64,000 nt of DNA from Ditylenchus dipsaci (taxonomy: Eukaryota > Nematoda > Chromadorea > Rhabditida > Anguinidae), in assembly GCA_004194705.1 (NCBI GenBank), contig SADC01000206.1, positions 170,718 to 234,717 of the forward strand. The letters run 5' to 3'. The translations under genes were made by a program, and so were the position numbers. Shown one piece after another: positions 1 through 12,200 of this stretch (positions within the stretch are counted from its first letter, which is position 1; every line of letters begins with the position of its first letter). The notes below the pieces were generated by a model that saw nothing but the letters and a program-made list of their open reading frames with translations, did no database searches and was not told the origin of the DNA.

Positions 1-130
1 ACATTAAACCGATTCTCGAAGCGATTTTCGGTCCGATTTTAAAACGAATTTTGTACCGACTGTTTTACGCAACCGTGCACGGGTTCCAAAAAATTTGTAG
101 ATTATTATTATTTTTGGCAATAATGCTTAA

Positions 131-1353
131 AGGACCATACTTGTTGATGACAATGGCACTTTTTATACTCGTGAAACCGTTTCCTGTGAACCTTTTTGTT
201 TTCGCCAATTAGTTTTCTGAAAGTCGTCTAATTTAATTCTTTCAACGGATTCATGAGTTAAATTGACCCTGCTCTACAACTTTCTTTGTGATGTCAACAT
301 CGAGTTTCGTCACCAAAATCGAGATACGGCATTGTGTATGCCGTATCTCGATTTTGGTTTTGTGATTTGGTTTCGATTTTGTGAAACGGTTTCACGAGTA
401 TAAAAAGCGGTACGTGACATTTTGATGTCGCGGACATTTCGATGCCCGGGACATTTCGATGCCGGCCATTTGGATGTCGTCCATTTCGATGCCGCCATTT
501 CGATGCCGCACCAAACTGCTTCTGTAAAAAGAAAATAATTTTCTCTCGCAACGAGAAAATTTTAGGATTAGAAAGTTAAAATTAGAAAGTTAACTAAAAG
601 TTAAGGATTACAAACGAGAAAAGGCATGCAGCTATAAAGTAGCTAAATGAAAAAGTAGGGGACCTAGAGCAGGAATTCGGCGTAAGTGATTGGCATAGCT
701 CGGTCATTTGACTCTCCAGCCTGCGATCACTCATGAAACTCTTCGTCGGAAACGCTGTAATCACTCAACTCCGCCAATATTCTTTGGACTTGTCCTCTAG
801 CGGCATCCATTTCTAGAAAAGGAAACGTTAAACACATCCGTTAAAGAAGAGGTGTAAACTGGTGACATAGCTAATAATTTTTTTTGGTATTATCAAGGTC
901 AGGTGCATGAGGTGAGTACTTTTGTAAAATTCTAGGGGGTGTACTAAAAACATTGGTGACTAACACCACCCTAAAAATCATTTTCTCGTTGCGAGATAAA
1001 ATTATTTTGTTTTGGCGGAACAAGTTTGGTGCGACATCGAAATGGGCGGCATCGAAACGGGCGGCATCGAAACGGCTGGCATCAAAATGGCCTGCATCGA
1101 ACGACCGCGGCATCAAAAAGGCGCGACATCGAAATGGGCGTGTCCGTATAAAAAAGTGCCAATGGGAATTTGGAGAAATCAAATGCGCGCGGGACACTTT
1201 TTTTATTCCGAAATTTTTTTTCAATTATTTATATGTATGTTTTTTATTATATACTCCAACAACACATAATTCAAAAAGTATTTTGGAGTAAAAAAAGTGT
1301 CCAGCGCGCATTTGAATTTGATAAATTCCCATTGTCATCAACAAGTATGGTCT
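131..1353. mobile_element. TTAA-flanked TIR element, about 1.2 kb
   Basis: Both ends carry the same inverted sequence, reading AGGACCATACTTGTTGATGA at the left end, and each is bordered by TTAA (127-130 and 1354-1357). TTAA duplication is the piggyBac-type target, but no transposase is recognisable. Mirror-image arrays of a short GCATCGAAA-like unit lie inside each end (about 420-510 and 1030-1140). A short minus-strand frame at 733-811 begins MDAARGQVQRI and is acidic; its origin is unknown. Element limits are well supported; superfamily assignment is inference. Confidence 0.7.
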
Positions 1354-1641
1354 TTAAAATATGGTAAAGACATCATCTTGTATAGTATTTGGTATTTAAA
1401 AAAATGAAATGCTTTTTCCTCCTTAGGTTTTGCCTAATATGGTACAAAAGAAGAAATTTTGAGACAAAAGATTTAAAAAAACCAAAAAAACCTGAAAATC
1501 AATGAGAACAAACCACATAAAATTAGCATTTCCGCAGTAGATTCGGAAGTTTTCTTTGACTAAATTTCTTATTTGCCAATTTTCGCCTAGGTGTGATTAC
1601 TAAGACTGCATTTGGCATATAGCATACAAACCACAATTTAG

Positions 1642-4600
1642 GTCCAATGCCCTATCCACCACACATGATGCCACCTCGCTGCGTCTTCTTTATGCCTCCA
1701 TTCGGGCCCTTTCCCCCTCCACCCCACATCTTATGCACCAAGGCAAACGCATTCAGATGGAAGTACCAATGGAGGAGGGCCTATAATCACTGAATCCGTC
1801 TATGACACATTCCTCGAAACAGAGGCACAACATATGAAGAGCCCATCTACATGCCTTCCAACAGCGGTACTATGCCGCCTCACTCCAGCTACAAACCTGG
1901 GTCAATGTCTCCAGAACACTATGAGGCTATTACGAGACTTATCGCCAGCAAAGACATCCTGAGAGAAAGGTATAAATAAACTCATTTTGACAGAATAGCC
2001 CAACACTTTTCCGATTTCCCATTTTCGGCGTAACTTTTTGCATTTGTTGAATTTTCACAAAACCTTTTTTCTTTCTTTCATAGCTGATACATCAGCAAAC
2101 AGAATGGTACTAAACATGCAATAACTTGCTTTATTCAGAACACCCAAAAACTAACAATGGCAAAAAATTCCATCACCAATTTCCTAAATCCCTCATTCCA
2201 GACGACGTCAAATGTATTCCTCGACTTTTTTACTTTTTGACCTTTCACTTTTTAAAGGGCCATCGCCGTCTCCAACAACGGTTGTCCCTCACCAATTCAA
2301 AAAATTTCCTAATCATTAAGCTTTTGTATTTTTCTCAACTTGAGCATCCACAAATTAAAAAATCGCCCAATTTTTCGGGTAATTTAAATTTTCTGGAGAT
2401 TTTCAAATAATTACCTAGTGGTAACTAATACATTACGTTTATATTCGTTTATATTACGCCAGCAATCATTTTTAGCGGTACCTAAAACCACATTTTTCAA
2501 AAAAAAAGGTTTGAAAAAACCGATAATAGTAAAAGCCTAAACCTCAGCCTACGGGCTTAAGCCTAAAATTTTTGGGTGATTAAAACAGAGTAGCTATTTG
2601 AAGGGAGGCTATGGTAAAACCGAGTGATGCCAAAAATGGCTTATACTGATTTGATTTGCGAAAAAGCTGAAATAGGTTACGAAAAATATTATTTTACCGA
2701 CGCTACTGTCATATACCCCCCCCCCCAAAAAAAAACCGACTTTTTTGGGAGTGTCCAAAACCATTTTATGCAATAATTTTGCCATAAAGGGACCAGAAAA
2801 GCAGTTTAAAAGGGATTACGGGCTGTATTGGGAGGGGAAGGGAATAATACAGGGCCACTTTTTTTTTAGCTGCTTTACCATGTTTTTCAACTCGGGCCGT
2901 GGCAAAATAGACTCTATATGCATTTTATGATCAAGTGTACTTCTCGGAATCATGTCTAAGGTAAGTGAGTGCGCGCATCTCTAACCAACCAAGCCCCCTG
3001 CGCCCCTTTCGGGGCGCAGGGGGCTTGGGGGCTTGGAGTTGAGATGCGCACACCCACATACCTTAGACACAAATCACTCGAAAGTGACTCTGGATGCATG
3101 AAAAAGCATGCATACCAGAGTTATTTATGCGGTAGGCCCCAGTATTCAAAACTATGTTCAACATCTTTATTTTTTCGCCGAAGAGCATTTCCCCTCGTTC
3201 TACAAGGCCGGGCCAGAGGCCCAGCATTCAAAAATTCAGCCTAGCACTCGAAAAGTGCTAGACCTAGGAGTAAACCCGCGGGGTCCACCCCGCTGATCTG
3301 CTTGGTGCATGAAAAGTACTCATACTTATGCCTCCACCACAAGTTCCTGGGTTTGAAAGCACCCTTAGACGCTTAGAGAATTATTACTCTAAGGATCCCA
3401 ACCATCTCGAGAAGTGGCCCTGTATTATTCCCTTCCTCCCAATACAGCCCGCAATCCCATTTAAATTGCTTTTCTGGTCCTTTTATGGCGAAATTATTGT
3501 GTAAAAATGGTTTTTGACCATCCCTAAAAAAGTCGGTTTTGGGGGGGGGGGGTGGTATTACAGTAGCGCTTTTTTGGGGGGGGGGGAGGGTTATATTACA
3601 GTAGCGCCTATTTACCTCACGAAAAACCGAAATTGACATTAAATTGGCATTTCTTCAAAATTTTCGTGTTAATATTTTGAAATTTTTTTAAATAGCTTGT
3701 AGCCCAGAATCTCAGCTTTCTAACAAGCTATCAACTGACCAAACGATATTTCAAAAATTGGAAGAAAAGGTCTTTAAATGGACCAAATTTTCGGAAAAAT
3801 TTGCTCTATTGAAAGACCTTTTCCTTCAACTTTTTGAAACATCATTTGGTCAGTTGATAATTTGTTAGAAAGCTGAGATCCTGGGCTACACAATAATAAA
3901 AAAGTTAACAAAAAGTTATAACAAAAACCTAGAAATATTTAAGCTTTAAGTTTTTCGTGAGATAAATAATCTTTTTTGTGACCTACTGTATTCTCTCTAA
4001 TTATACACATGGTGTAAATTTTTCAATCCCTCCTCGAGGGTGGTGTATGATTAGAGAGTGGTGTAAAATGTTTCAACCCCTCAAGCGACCAGCTAATAAC
4101 AGATTCAACAAACATTTTATTCACCACCACGGGCATAAATGAAAACGGACAAAAAGACGAAATTAACAATCAATAGAACAATGACTTTCATATCCATTGA
4201 GCTGATCTTCTTCCTCGTCGATTTCATCCACCAGCCCATGACCAAGCAATTCTTCCACAAACGAAGTTTGAATAGAAGCCAATTCGCGCGCATTCAAAAG
4301 CTGCCCTCGTGTGTGTACGGCCCTCCATTCGAAACCACCCCACCTTAATAAAGCAATGAATAAACCCATCTTGGAACCATCGAGCGCGTTCGTTACACCA
4401 CATGTCTTGAACGAGTTTGCAATTGCTTGTTTTGGTAAATTCGCCCATCCCTCGTAGATCCACTGTAAATAAGTTTCTGCTTCAGATGCCCTTGGATTTC
4501 TTTCGAGTAAAAAAACTTTTAAAATTATTTAAAATCGTTTTTGTAATTACCTAGTATTAGCTTTTTGAGGGTGGTGTGAAGTTAGAGAGTGGTGTAAAAT

Positions 4601-5671
4601 TAGAGAGTGGTGTAAAATTTTTAACCCATCCTTGAGGGTGGTGTATAATTAGAGAGTGGTGTATAATAAGAGAGAATACGGTATTTCAGCTTTTTCGCAA
4701 ACCACCAAACCAACCAAAATCACATCATACAATATCAGAATTGACAATTTCATTAAAAATTGAGGTGCAATAAAACATATCGATCTTTTTTTGAGTGTTT
4801 TGTTTTCTATTGCACCTCAACTAGTAGAAACAACACAATGACACAAAAAAATTTTGTTGTGTCAAAACCACCCTGTAAATTTTTTAAATTTTTTTAAAAA
4901 CTAATAGCACCATCAGGTAGCCCTGCGATTCTTGTTTCTAAGAAGGTATTGTTGAGTGCGAGGTCTTTGCAAAATGAAGACTAAAAAGGTCAGAGTATGA
5001 ATAAAATTATTTTTTATTCGCTTCATACTTTTATCTTTTCGTTATGTAATTTTAGGTGTGGTGCGCCAAATGACACCACGTCACAAACTAGTATCACAGA
5101 GCTACCAGATAGTGTTATTGATTTGAAAAAAGTTGACAGAAAAGGGCGAAACGAAAATTTGCGGCAAAATTCCGATTTTTCGCGGCAAATTTCCGATTTG
5201 CCCACAAAAAAGTCCTTTGGATACAAAAAAGTCTTTTAGCTGCAAAATAAGCTTTTCCCAATTTTTAAAAAGCAACTCAACACTTTTTTAGAACGCTAGT
5301 GGCAGCGATTCAGAGGCAAGTGCTGAGGGATCCAATCAGTTCTGGGAGGCCTACGAAGCAGGTATCTATCGCAAGGCACACATCAACGAAAGGCATTTGC
5401 TAACTCTGTGGCTGCTGATTACGCCAGAAATGGTCAGGCATCTGGCAATGTGAATGGCTCGATGAATGGAGATGCAGATGGCACTCTTCGAGCAAACAAA
5501 AAAGGGGACAACAAGTCAGGCACTCACAAGTCTGATTTTGCAGTGATTCGACCGACACCCCTCCAGCAGACTATGATCAAGAGCACAACAACAACCACCA
5601 CCCTTCTCCCGCCGCGGCTAAAAAACAACAATTCCAACTCTAATACTACTCAACGTGCCACAGTTTACTAA
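1642..5671 (+). CDS. unrecognised Pro/Ser-rich protein, 3' exons
   Basis: Three exons look coding. Exon 1642-1969 follows an AATTTAG acceptor and ends at a GT donor; it encodes PHMMPP- and FGPFPPPPH-like proline runs, then EEPIYMPSNSGT and SPEHYEAITRLIASKD. Exon about 5056-5131 encodes NDTTSQTSITELPDS. Exon 5292-5671 encodes SGSDSEASAEGSNQFWEAY, then a low-complexity Asn/Ser/Thr-rich tail ending ATVY and a stop. Frames shift inside the first and last exons; in the last, CATTTGCT would be restored by one more T. The composition suggests a disordered region or cytoplasmic tail, perhaps of a scaffold or adhesion protein, but I do not recognise the family. The 3.1 kb intron 1970-5055 is filled by nested transposons. 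5' exons are not visible, so the gene is probably incomplete in this window. Confidence 0.6.
2699..3608. mobile_element. poly-C TIR element (inner insertion 1)
   Basis: The ends read GACGCTACTGTCATATA on the left and the complement of GGCGCTACTGTAATATA on the right, each followed internally by a long C or G run. The flanks TATTTTACC (2690-2698) and TATTTACC (3609-3616) fit an 8-9 bp target duplication; the intact copy near 19700 has a single TATTTACC. It contains GC-rich hairpin copy A. A Mutator-, P- or hAT-type target size is possible; no transposase is seen. Confidence 0.75.
2943..3168 (+). repeat. GC-rich triple-hairpin repeat, copy A
   Basis: A run of foldbacks in a fixed order. First, a stem of about 50 bp with CAAGCCCCCTGCGCC near its tip. 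Second, a small CACTCGAAAGTG hairpin. Third, CTCTGGATGCATG paired with GCATGCATACCAGAG. GCGGTAGGCCCCAGTATTCA follows. Nine copies with at least the stem occur in the window. Confidence 0.8.
3986..4681. mobile_element. deleted pogo-like element (inner insertion 2)
   Basis: Terminal repeats CTGTATTCTCTCTAATTATA and its inverse ending GAGAGAATACGG are flanked by TA (3984-3985, 4682-4683). The equivalent site in the copy near 19730 has one TA and no insert. The interior keeps the end of a pogo-type transposase on the minus strand. Confidence 0.85.
4163..4497 (-). pseudogene. pogo-type transposase, C-terminal remnant
   Basis: Minus-strand translation gives YLQWIYEGWANLPKQAIANS followed by FKTCGVTNALDGSKMG, across frames that shift once or twice. 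A tryptophan-rich helix followed by SFK.CGITNALDG is the usual tail of POGK/Tigger-like DDE transposases; the complete copy at 54913-56480 has the comparable WVDRAWQGLSNDIIQKSFK. The HTH and the DDE core are absent, so this copy cannot encode an active enzyme. It sits between the TIRs of the 3986-4681 element. Confidence 0.75.
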
Positions 5672-5847
5672 AAATACAGTTAATTAAGTTATTCTTGATT
5701 CACACACACACAAAGCCTTCTGGATAAGATTTTTAAAAGAGATGTCCTATGATATTTTTAATAACAAGATTGTTTGCATTTTTTAAATAAAATTCATGCA
5801 AGTAAATTTTTTCGAACGTTTTAATATAGATTCACAATCGAATTTAA

Positions 5848-6079
5848 AGGGGCATGATCGTGCCCGATGGGGAGAAAAGGCGCGAACCAGCAGTTCTTTT
5901 CTTTATCGATATATTTTTACATTCGTTCTCGTCTAGATTTCTTAAGTTTTCTGTCTAGTTTTTAAAAGCAGTATAAGGTCATCTATATCAGATTTGACGC
6001 AGAACGAGTGAAAAATGGGACGATTCGAAAAAATTCGAAAAAAACTGCTGGTTCGCGCCTTAACGCACGGGCATGCCCT
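5848..6079. mobile_element. TTAA MITE, 232 bp, copy 1
   Basis: Flanked by TTAA on both sides. Left end AGGGGCATGATCGTGCCCGA; right end has CGGGCATGCCC. Inverted GGCGCGAACCAGCAG lies inside both ends. The copy at 16258-16489 has the same length and differs at few positions, so amplification was recent. Confidence 0.85.
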
Positions 6080-6282
6080 TTAAAAGACTTTTCAAAAGTC
6101 TTCAAGAGACTTTTCAAAAAGAGACTTTTTAGTTTTTGAAAGAAAAAATAACGCATAGAAAAATAAAAAGTTCAACAAGTTTGAATAATCGAATTCATCG
6201 TCTGCCAACCTATTTAAAATAAGGGCTCTAGTAGCGAATAACCCCCCTTCAAGAATAGCAAACGAAATACATGTGAATTTTT

Positions 6283-9200
6283 TCAATCCTTGATGATTCC
6301 TTCTGGCAAATCTATATCAAAAATAATTGGGTTGTTCACCACATTCAATCTGTCGTCACAAATAGAAGCATTTACAAAGACTGTTTCTTCGTTGGTGGTC
6401 AGTCCGTTGTTTTCATGAATGTGGCCGAACACATGGAACTTCGGTTTGATCCGCTTTTCCACACAGTTGAGCAGCTCTGGGCAACCGACATTGCCTTTGT
6501 CCCAACTATTATCCACCCAGTCCATGTGACCCAAAGGAGGGGTGTGCGTCATCAACACATCAATAGGGGTGCTAGAGTTGTAGGTGGGAATTTCGAGCCA
6601 TTTTTGAAGTATTTCATGCCCAGCTTGACGATATATGCCCAATGTTGAAGAAGGTGGTAAGGGGCTCCGTAGATACGAATTCCATACACTTCTGTGAACG
6701 AGTCCTCAGATAAGTGCAGTTAGTCAGCAGTTTGTAGCCTCTATAAGTGCCTTCACAAAAGGAATGAGGAGAGTCAAAGCCCGTCTCGTGGTTGCCAGCA
6801 ATCACTATTTTGTGGGGTGGGGCAGCGAACCTAAAATAAATCTCTATAAACCCTTTGGATTCTGAACATAATGACATAAGAAAGTAGACCGCGTACCGTC
6901 TTGCGTCCTTATTTTCTCTATGTAGCTGTTTTCCACCGTCCTATCCTATCCTTGAAAGGGGGAAACCATTTGGGTTTGTAAAAGTGGATTTTGTGGCGCA
7001 GTTTCTTGTCAGGACTTTGTTTTTTACAAATTTTTCGGCGGAAGGCATGGTCAGGATGACTGTGAAGTCTTATGTGAATTTTACATGACAAAAATGTATT
7101 CTACGACGTCTACCCGTTGTTGAGTCTGGGGGTGATCTCAAGGTTTTCCGGTGCGCAACCAAAACTAAATAACTTGAATCGAAAGAGCTCATGGTAGTTA
7201 AAAAACTTCAATTGAACAGTTATGGGTTGCAGTATAGAATCCCCCCACGGGGAGTGATCAAATCGAGGGTATAAAATCATATTCGTGTTTCTCGACCCCG
7301 ATTCCATGAGAAAGCCGGCTGTTTTAAAATTCTGAAAAAAAAAATTCGATTCACAGAGGGGGTGTTATAATGGTTTTTTAGTCAAAATTTGAAAAATTTT
7401 AATTGGCGCCTTTTGAATTTTAAAGGATTAAGGGCTGTATTGGAGGGGAAGGAATAAAAGGGGCCACTTTATGGCAGAAAGTTAGTAATTTAATATCTGT
7501 ATTCTTCGACTGCCTCACCATGTTTTTCAACTGGGCCGTGGCAAAAAGAGACTCTATATGCATTTTATGGTCAAGAGTACTTCTCGGAATCATGTCTAAG
7601 GTAAGTGCGTGCGCGCATCTCTAACTCTCAGGCCCCCTACGCTCCCTTCGCGGGCGCAGAAGGCTTGGGGGCTTGGAGTTGAGATGCGCACACACATACC
7701 TTAGACACAAATCACTCGAAAGTGACTCTGGATGCATGAAAATGTATGCATGCCAGAGTTTATTTATGCGGTAGGCCCAGTATTCAAAACAATGTTCAAC
7801 ATCTTCTTCTTAGTGGCCCCTGTGTGATTAGTGGTCCCTTTTATTCCCTTACCTCGCTATACAGCCTTAAATCCCTTTAAAATTCAAAAGGCGCCAATTG
7901 AAATTTTTCAAATCCCCTCCAAATTAAAGATGGTGTATTTTGCCTGGATATTAGGTGGATTTTCGTGTTCAAGACCGATTTTTGGCCAGATTTTGCAATA
8001 TTTTGTAAGATATCTTTCGGGAACCCTGAAATTCAACTTCTTAGCTGTCTTTCGAGCACATAACCGCAGAAATAAGATGGGTTTAAAAAAAAGTTTATAA
8101 GTCCTTCCAAATTAGAGATGGTGTATTTTTGCCTGGATATTGGGTAAATTTCGTGTTGAAGCCCACTTTTCTGCAATTTTCGGCGAATTAATGTAGGATG
8201 TCTTTGCGGAACCCTCAAGTACAACATCTTGGCTTCATTTTGAGCACAAACACGTATACTTGAAATTGCTTCTAAAATTTTTTTCTCGCCCTCTAAATTG
8301 GTGATGATGGATTTTAGCCTGGATTTAAGGTGGATTTTTGTGTTCAAGCCCACTTTTCTGCAAGGTAGAACGTGATATAACGTACACCCTGGGGATCAGG
8401 TCAGGTGTACGTTATAGTAGACGAAGATGGGCGAGGATAGGCAAGGGTAGGCAAGGCTAGGCGAGAATAGGCGAGCATAGGCAAGGGTAGGCAAGGCTAG
8501 GCGAGAATAGGCGAGTATAGGCAAGGGTAGGCAAGGCTAGGCGAGGATAGGCCAGGTAGAGTAGTTTGTTAAAGGAGGGTGAAAGCTGTTAAGGAGATAG
8601 TCTCGACACGAAAAGATTTATCCAAGTTTTTTATTTTTCAAATGTGGTCATTGAGCCATACCCACCTGGGTTATCAAGTAGGGTGGATAATCTACTCTAA
8701 CCATTAACGCACTCGAAATAATAATCTACCCGAACTGCTAATGTAAATGAACCACTATTGTTCCTGAACCACAAGAATAGTGCCCGAACCACTAATGTTC
8801 CCGACGGCATAGGCGCCGATAGGCGCCCTCAGACCCTAGTATTTGAATATTTTTCACCAAAAAAATTTATTATTAATTACTGGTTTTTAAAGCTCAAAGC
8901 TTTATTTTAGCTCTTTGTCTTATTCCACTTTTTGGTTAATCAATTTAAGCTATAAAGTGATATAAAGTTATTTATTAGAGGATGTGCAGGGTATGATTGT
9001 GCTTTTCCGAAAGATAGTTAAATGCCCATAAATAATGTTTTATTTAAAATCTAACCATTTAACGCATGTTTAAAGGTGCTTTATGCGGGGGTCACTCATT
9101 TTTGACAAATGAAAATTGACAAAAGAGTGCCACAGTCAGCCCTCGACTACAGTCAACCCTCCTTAAACCGACACCTTACATTGGTACTCTAAAGCAAAAA

Positions 9201-12200
9201 GTCAAATTTTGGTCATATTTTTAAAAATTCTTCTTTTTGTTAAAGGGAGGGTGAAAGCTGTTAAAGGAGATAGTCTCGACACGAAAAGATTTATCCAAGT
9301 TTTTTATTTTTCAAATGTGGTCATTGAGCCATATTTTGTCGACAACCCGGTTTCGTGGTCTCAGATAAACTTGTGCAGAATTAAAAGTTGGGTTAGCAAC
9401 ATCCATATTAGAATTTCTAAATTCCTTCGAAAAATGCCTTGAAATTGAAATTGAAAAAGAGAAAAAACCATCGAAAAAAGATGATAGTCTTCTATTGCAT
9501 TTCAATTTTCAAGGCATTTTTGAAGGAATTTAGAAATTCTAATATGGATGTTGCTAACCCAACTTTTAATTCTGCACAAGTTTATCTGAGACCACGAAAC
9601 CGGGTTGTCGACAAAATATGCTCGATGACCACAGGGCCCAAAATTCAAATTCATAATCAGTTCAACTTGAACAAAACGCCAAGAATTTTTCGAATGAATT
9701 TTTTTTAAATATTTTCAAAGAATTTATTTAAAAATTTTGGCGCTACTTGCATATACCCCCCCACCAAATCAACTTTTTTTAAAAATGTTCCCAAACACCC
9801 TATATCGACTCAAAATCGCCTCAGGAGTTCAAAAAGACATTATTTTTGAGTTCTGGTCAATAAAAAATCGAGTTTCTGGACCACCAAAAAGTACCCATTT
9901 TGACCGTTTTCGAAGGGATTTAAGGCTGTATTAGGGTGGAAATAGACTAAAAAGGGGCCAATTTTGAACGGAAAGGAAGATGTTGAACATAGTTTTGTTG
10001 ACTGGGGCCTACCGCATTAATAAACTCTGGTATGCATACATTTTTATGCATCCAGAGTCACTTTCGAGTGATTTGCGTCTAAGGTATGTGGTGTGCGCAT
10101 CTCAACCCCAAGCAACAAGCCCCCTGCGCCCGCGAAGGGAGCGTAGGGGGCCTGAGAGTTAGAGATGCGCGCACTCACTTACCTTAGACATAATTCCGAG
10201 CAAGACTTTTGATCAAAAATGCATTTAGAGACTATTTTTGCCCAGCTCCAGTGACCAAAACATGATAAAACAGGTAAAAAGTCGAAATTCAAAAGTGCCC
10301 AAAACTCAATTTTTTATAGACCAGAACTCAAAAATAATGTCGTTTTTAAACTCCTGAGGCGATTTTGAGTCGATATAGGGTGTTTAAAACACTTTTAAAA
10401 AAAGTTGATTTGGGGGGGGGGGGGTATATGCAAGTAGCGTCAAAATTTAATAAAATTTCGCAGAAATAGGATTTTCGAAATTCTGAATACCCAGAACACT
10501 AACACTCCAATCAAAATAGGGATAGAAATACTGTCAGATAAAAGGTGTGAGAACATTTATTCAGTAACAATTCATGAGTATCAAAAAACAGTTGTGGGAA
10601 TAAGTTTATTTGCTACAAGGAGAGAAATGCGACAGGACAAATAAAACAAGAGAACTAAAACTAAATCCTTTCTAAGCAGCTAGCTGCAACTTATAAGGGG
10701 TCCATCTTCCGCACAGCGGAAGATGGTCACCCACTACACTAATACAATCAACACCAGCATAAGCTGAGAGCAAGGGTTGGGAATGTGGTGGTTGTTGTGG
10801 GAATTGTGGATTGGCTCCAGAGGAGGCAACTAGAGAACACTTAGACTACATACTACAATAACTAGGCTTACTCTTAATTTCGTCGTCTTGCCGCCTTTGT
10901 CACGACCAAATAAGAGAGAGCTTATTTTCAAACGGACACCAAAGTTGAGATTCTTTGTTTTCTGCAGTCGAAGGCAACGTTTCACTAGAACCTCTTTGAT
11001 ATTCGAAAGCCACATGTAGCAGGAACCTCCAATCATCATGCTTCCTGTTTTCAATTCATCGGCAAATCCTAGGACCAACGATTAGACTTGATTGTTAGCG
11101 GCAAAATATATTTTCCGTATTGAAAAATACGGGTGCAAATAAGCAAAGTAACCACTTTACCTTTCTAGTCGCACTCTTCAAATTTCTCCGCTCCTTTGTG
11201 GATTTCCATGGTGGTCTTAGATCTTCCAATGGCAAAAGTTTTTAGGGGACACGATCCCCAGCCGTCTTCGCAGTGTCTTTGCATCCCTTTTGGGTTCGTC
11301 TCAAGATGGCCCATCTCCAGACTTGGTGAGGAACATATCGGCTACTCGGTCGATTCACTTGCTTCACTAAAATATAAGCGCCTTAAATATAAGTACAATA
11401 CGAAGAAATAGCTTACTAAGACGAATTTCCCTTGCTTGTTTTGCTCAGTCGCGAGCCTTTTCCTCGGTCAACTTTCTTGCTTCCTTATTTTCCCATCTTT
11501 TTTGACTGCGGCGCACGAATTTCGGAGAGGGACAGTCCATTAGGCTTAGCACACATTCTTCTAATAGAGACCATCTTCAGAGCTAAAATTGAGCTAAATT
11601 TACTTTTGTATGAGAAACGCCAATTTTGTATTATTGGAACTTTCTATACACCAAAGATAGCCGACACACTCAGCTATCAGAAAAGTCAGACCGATTTTTC
11701 TAAAGTCAGAATTTTCGAAACTAGAGACCATCTAAAGCAAACAAGTGGCATTTTTCCGAATAAAAATAGGGTTTTTTCATACTTCATCTAACTTTTGCAT
11801 AAACACCATAAATTTGCATTTTTGCCTACGTCCTTGGTACCGAAATGTAGCGAATTTACTTCTCTATAAAGCCCTCGGTTTCGCTTGAGAAAAATCTGAC
11901 AAAAAAACTTCTAGAATCTCAATGAAGTCAACCAGATAAACAAATTGTTTGAACTTTTTTAACAGAAATCAATTGTCATTTTAAATTCTGAAGGCTTTAT
12001 GGCAAGTGATGGCTCATTTGAAAGCCCTTGGTATGAGGAATTTTTCGGTCAACATCATTTCACAAAACTTATAAAAAAATTATATCTGAAACACAAACAA
12101 TCATGGTTAAAAATTGACCGTTTTTCGAAATTTTTATTTGGCGCCAATTTCCGCTAATGATTATGAATTTGAATTTTGGGCCCCTGTGGACCACATTTGA

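Larger units (their letters stand above)
2633..4712. mobile_element. palindromic element carrying two nested insertions
   Basis: The ends match the intact element at 19309-19773 (GGCTTATACTGATTT, then GCGAAAAAGCTGAAATAGG). The core at 3617-3985 is a fold-back around GTCAGTTGATA and AGAAAGCTGAGAT. Against the intact copy it is interrupted twice, at 2699-3608 and 3986-4681. Confidence 0.75.

Noticed and set aside
8420..8557. Possible CRISPR-like array
   Set aside because: Units are contiguous about 10-bp minisatellite repeats with no spacers, in a eukaryotic genome.
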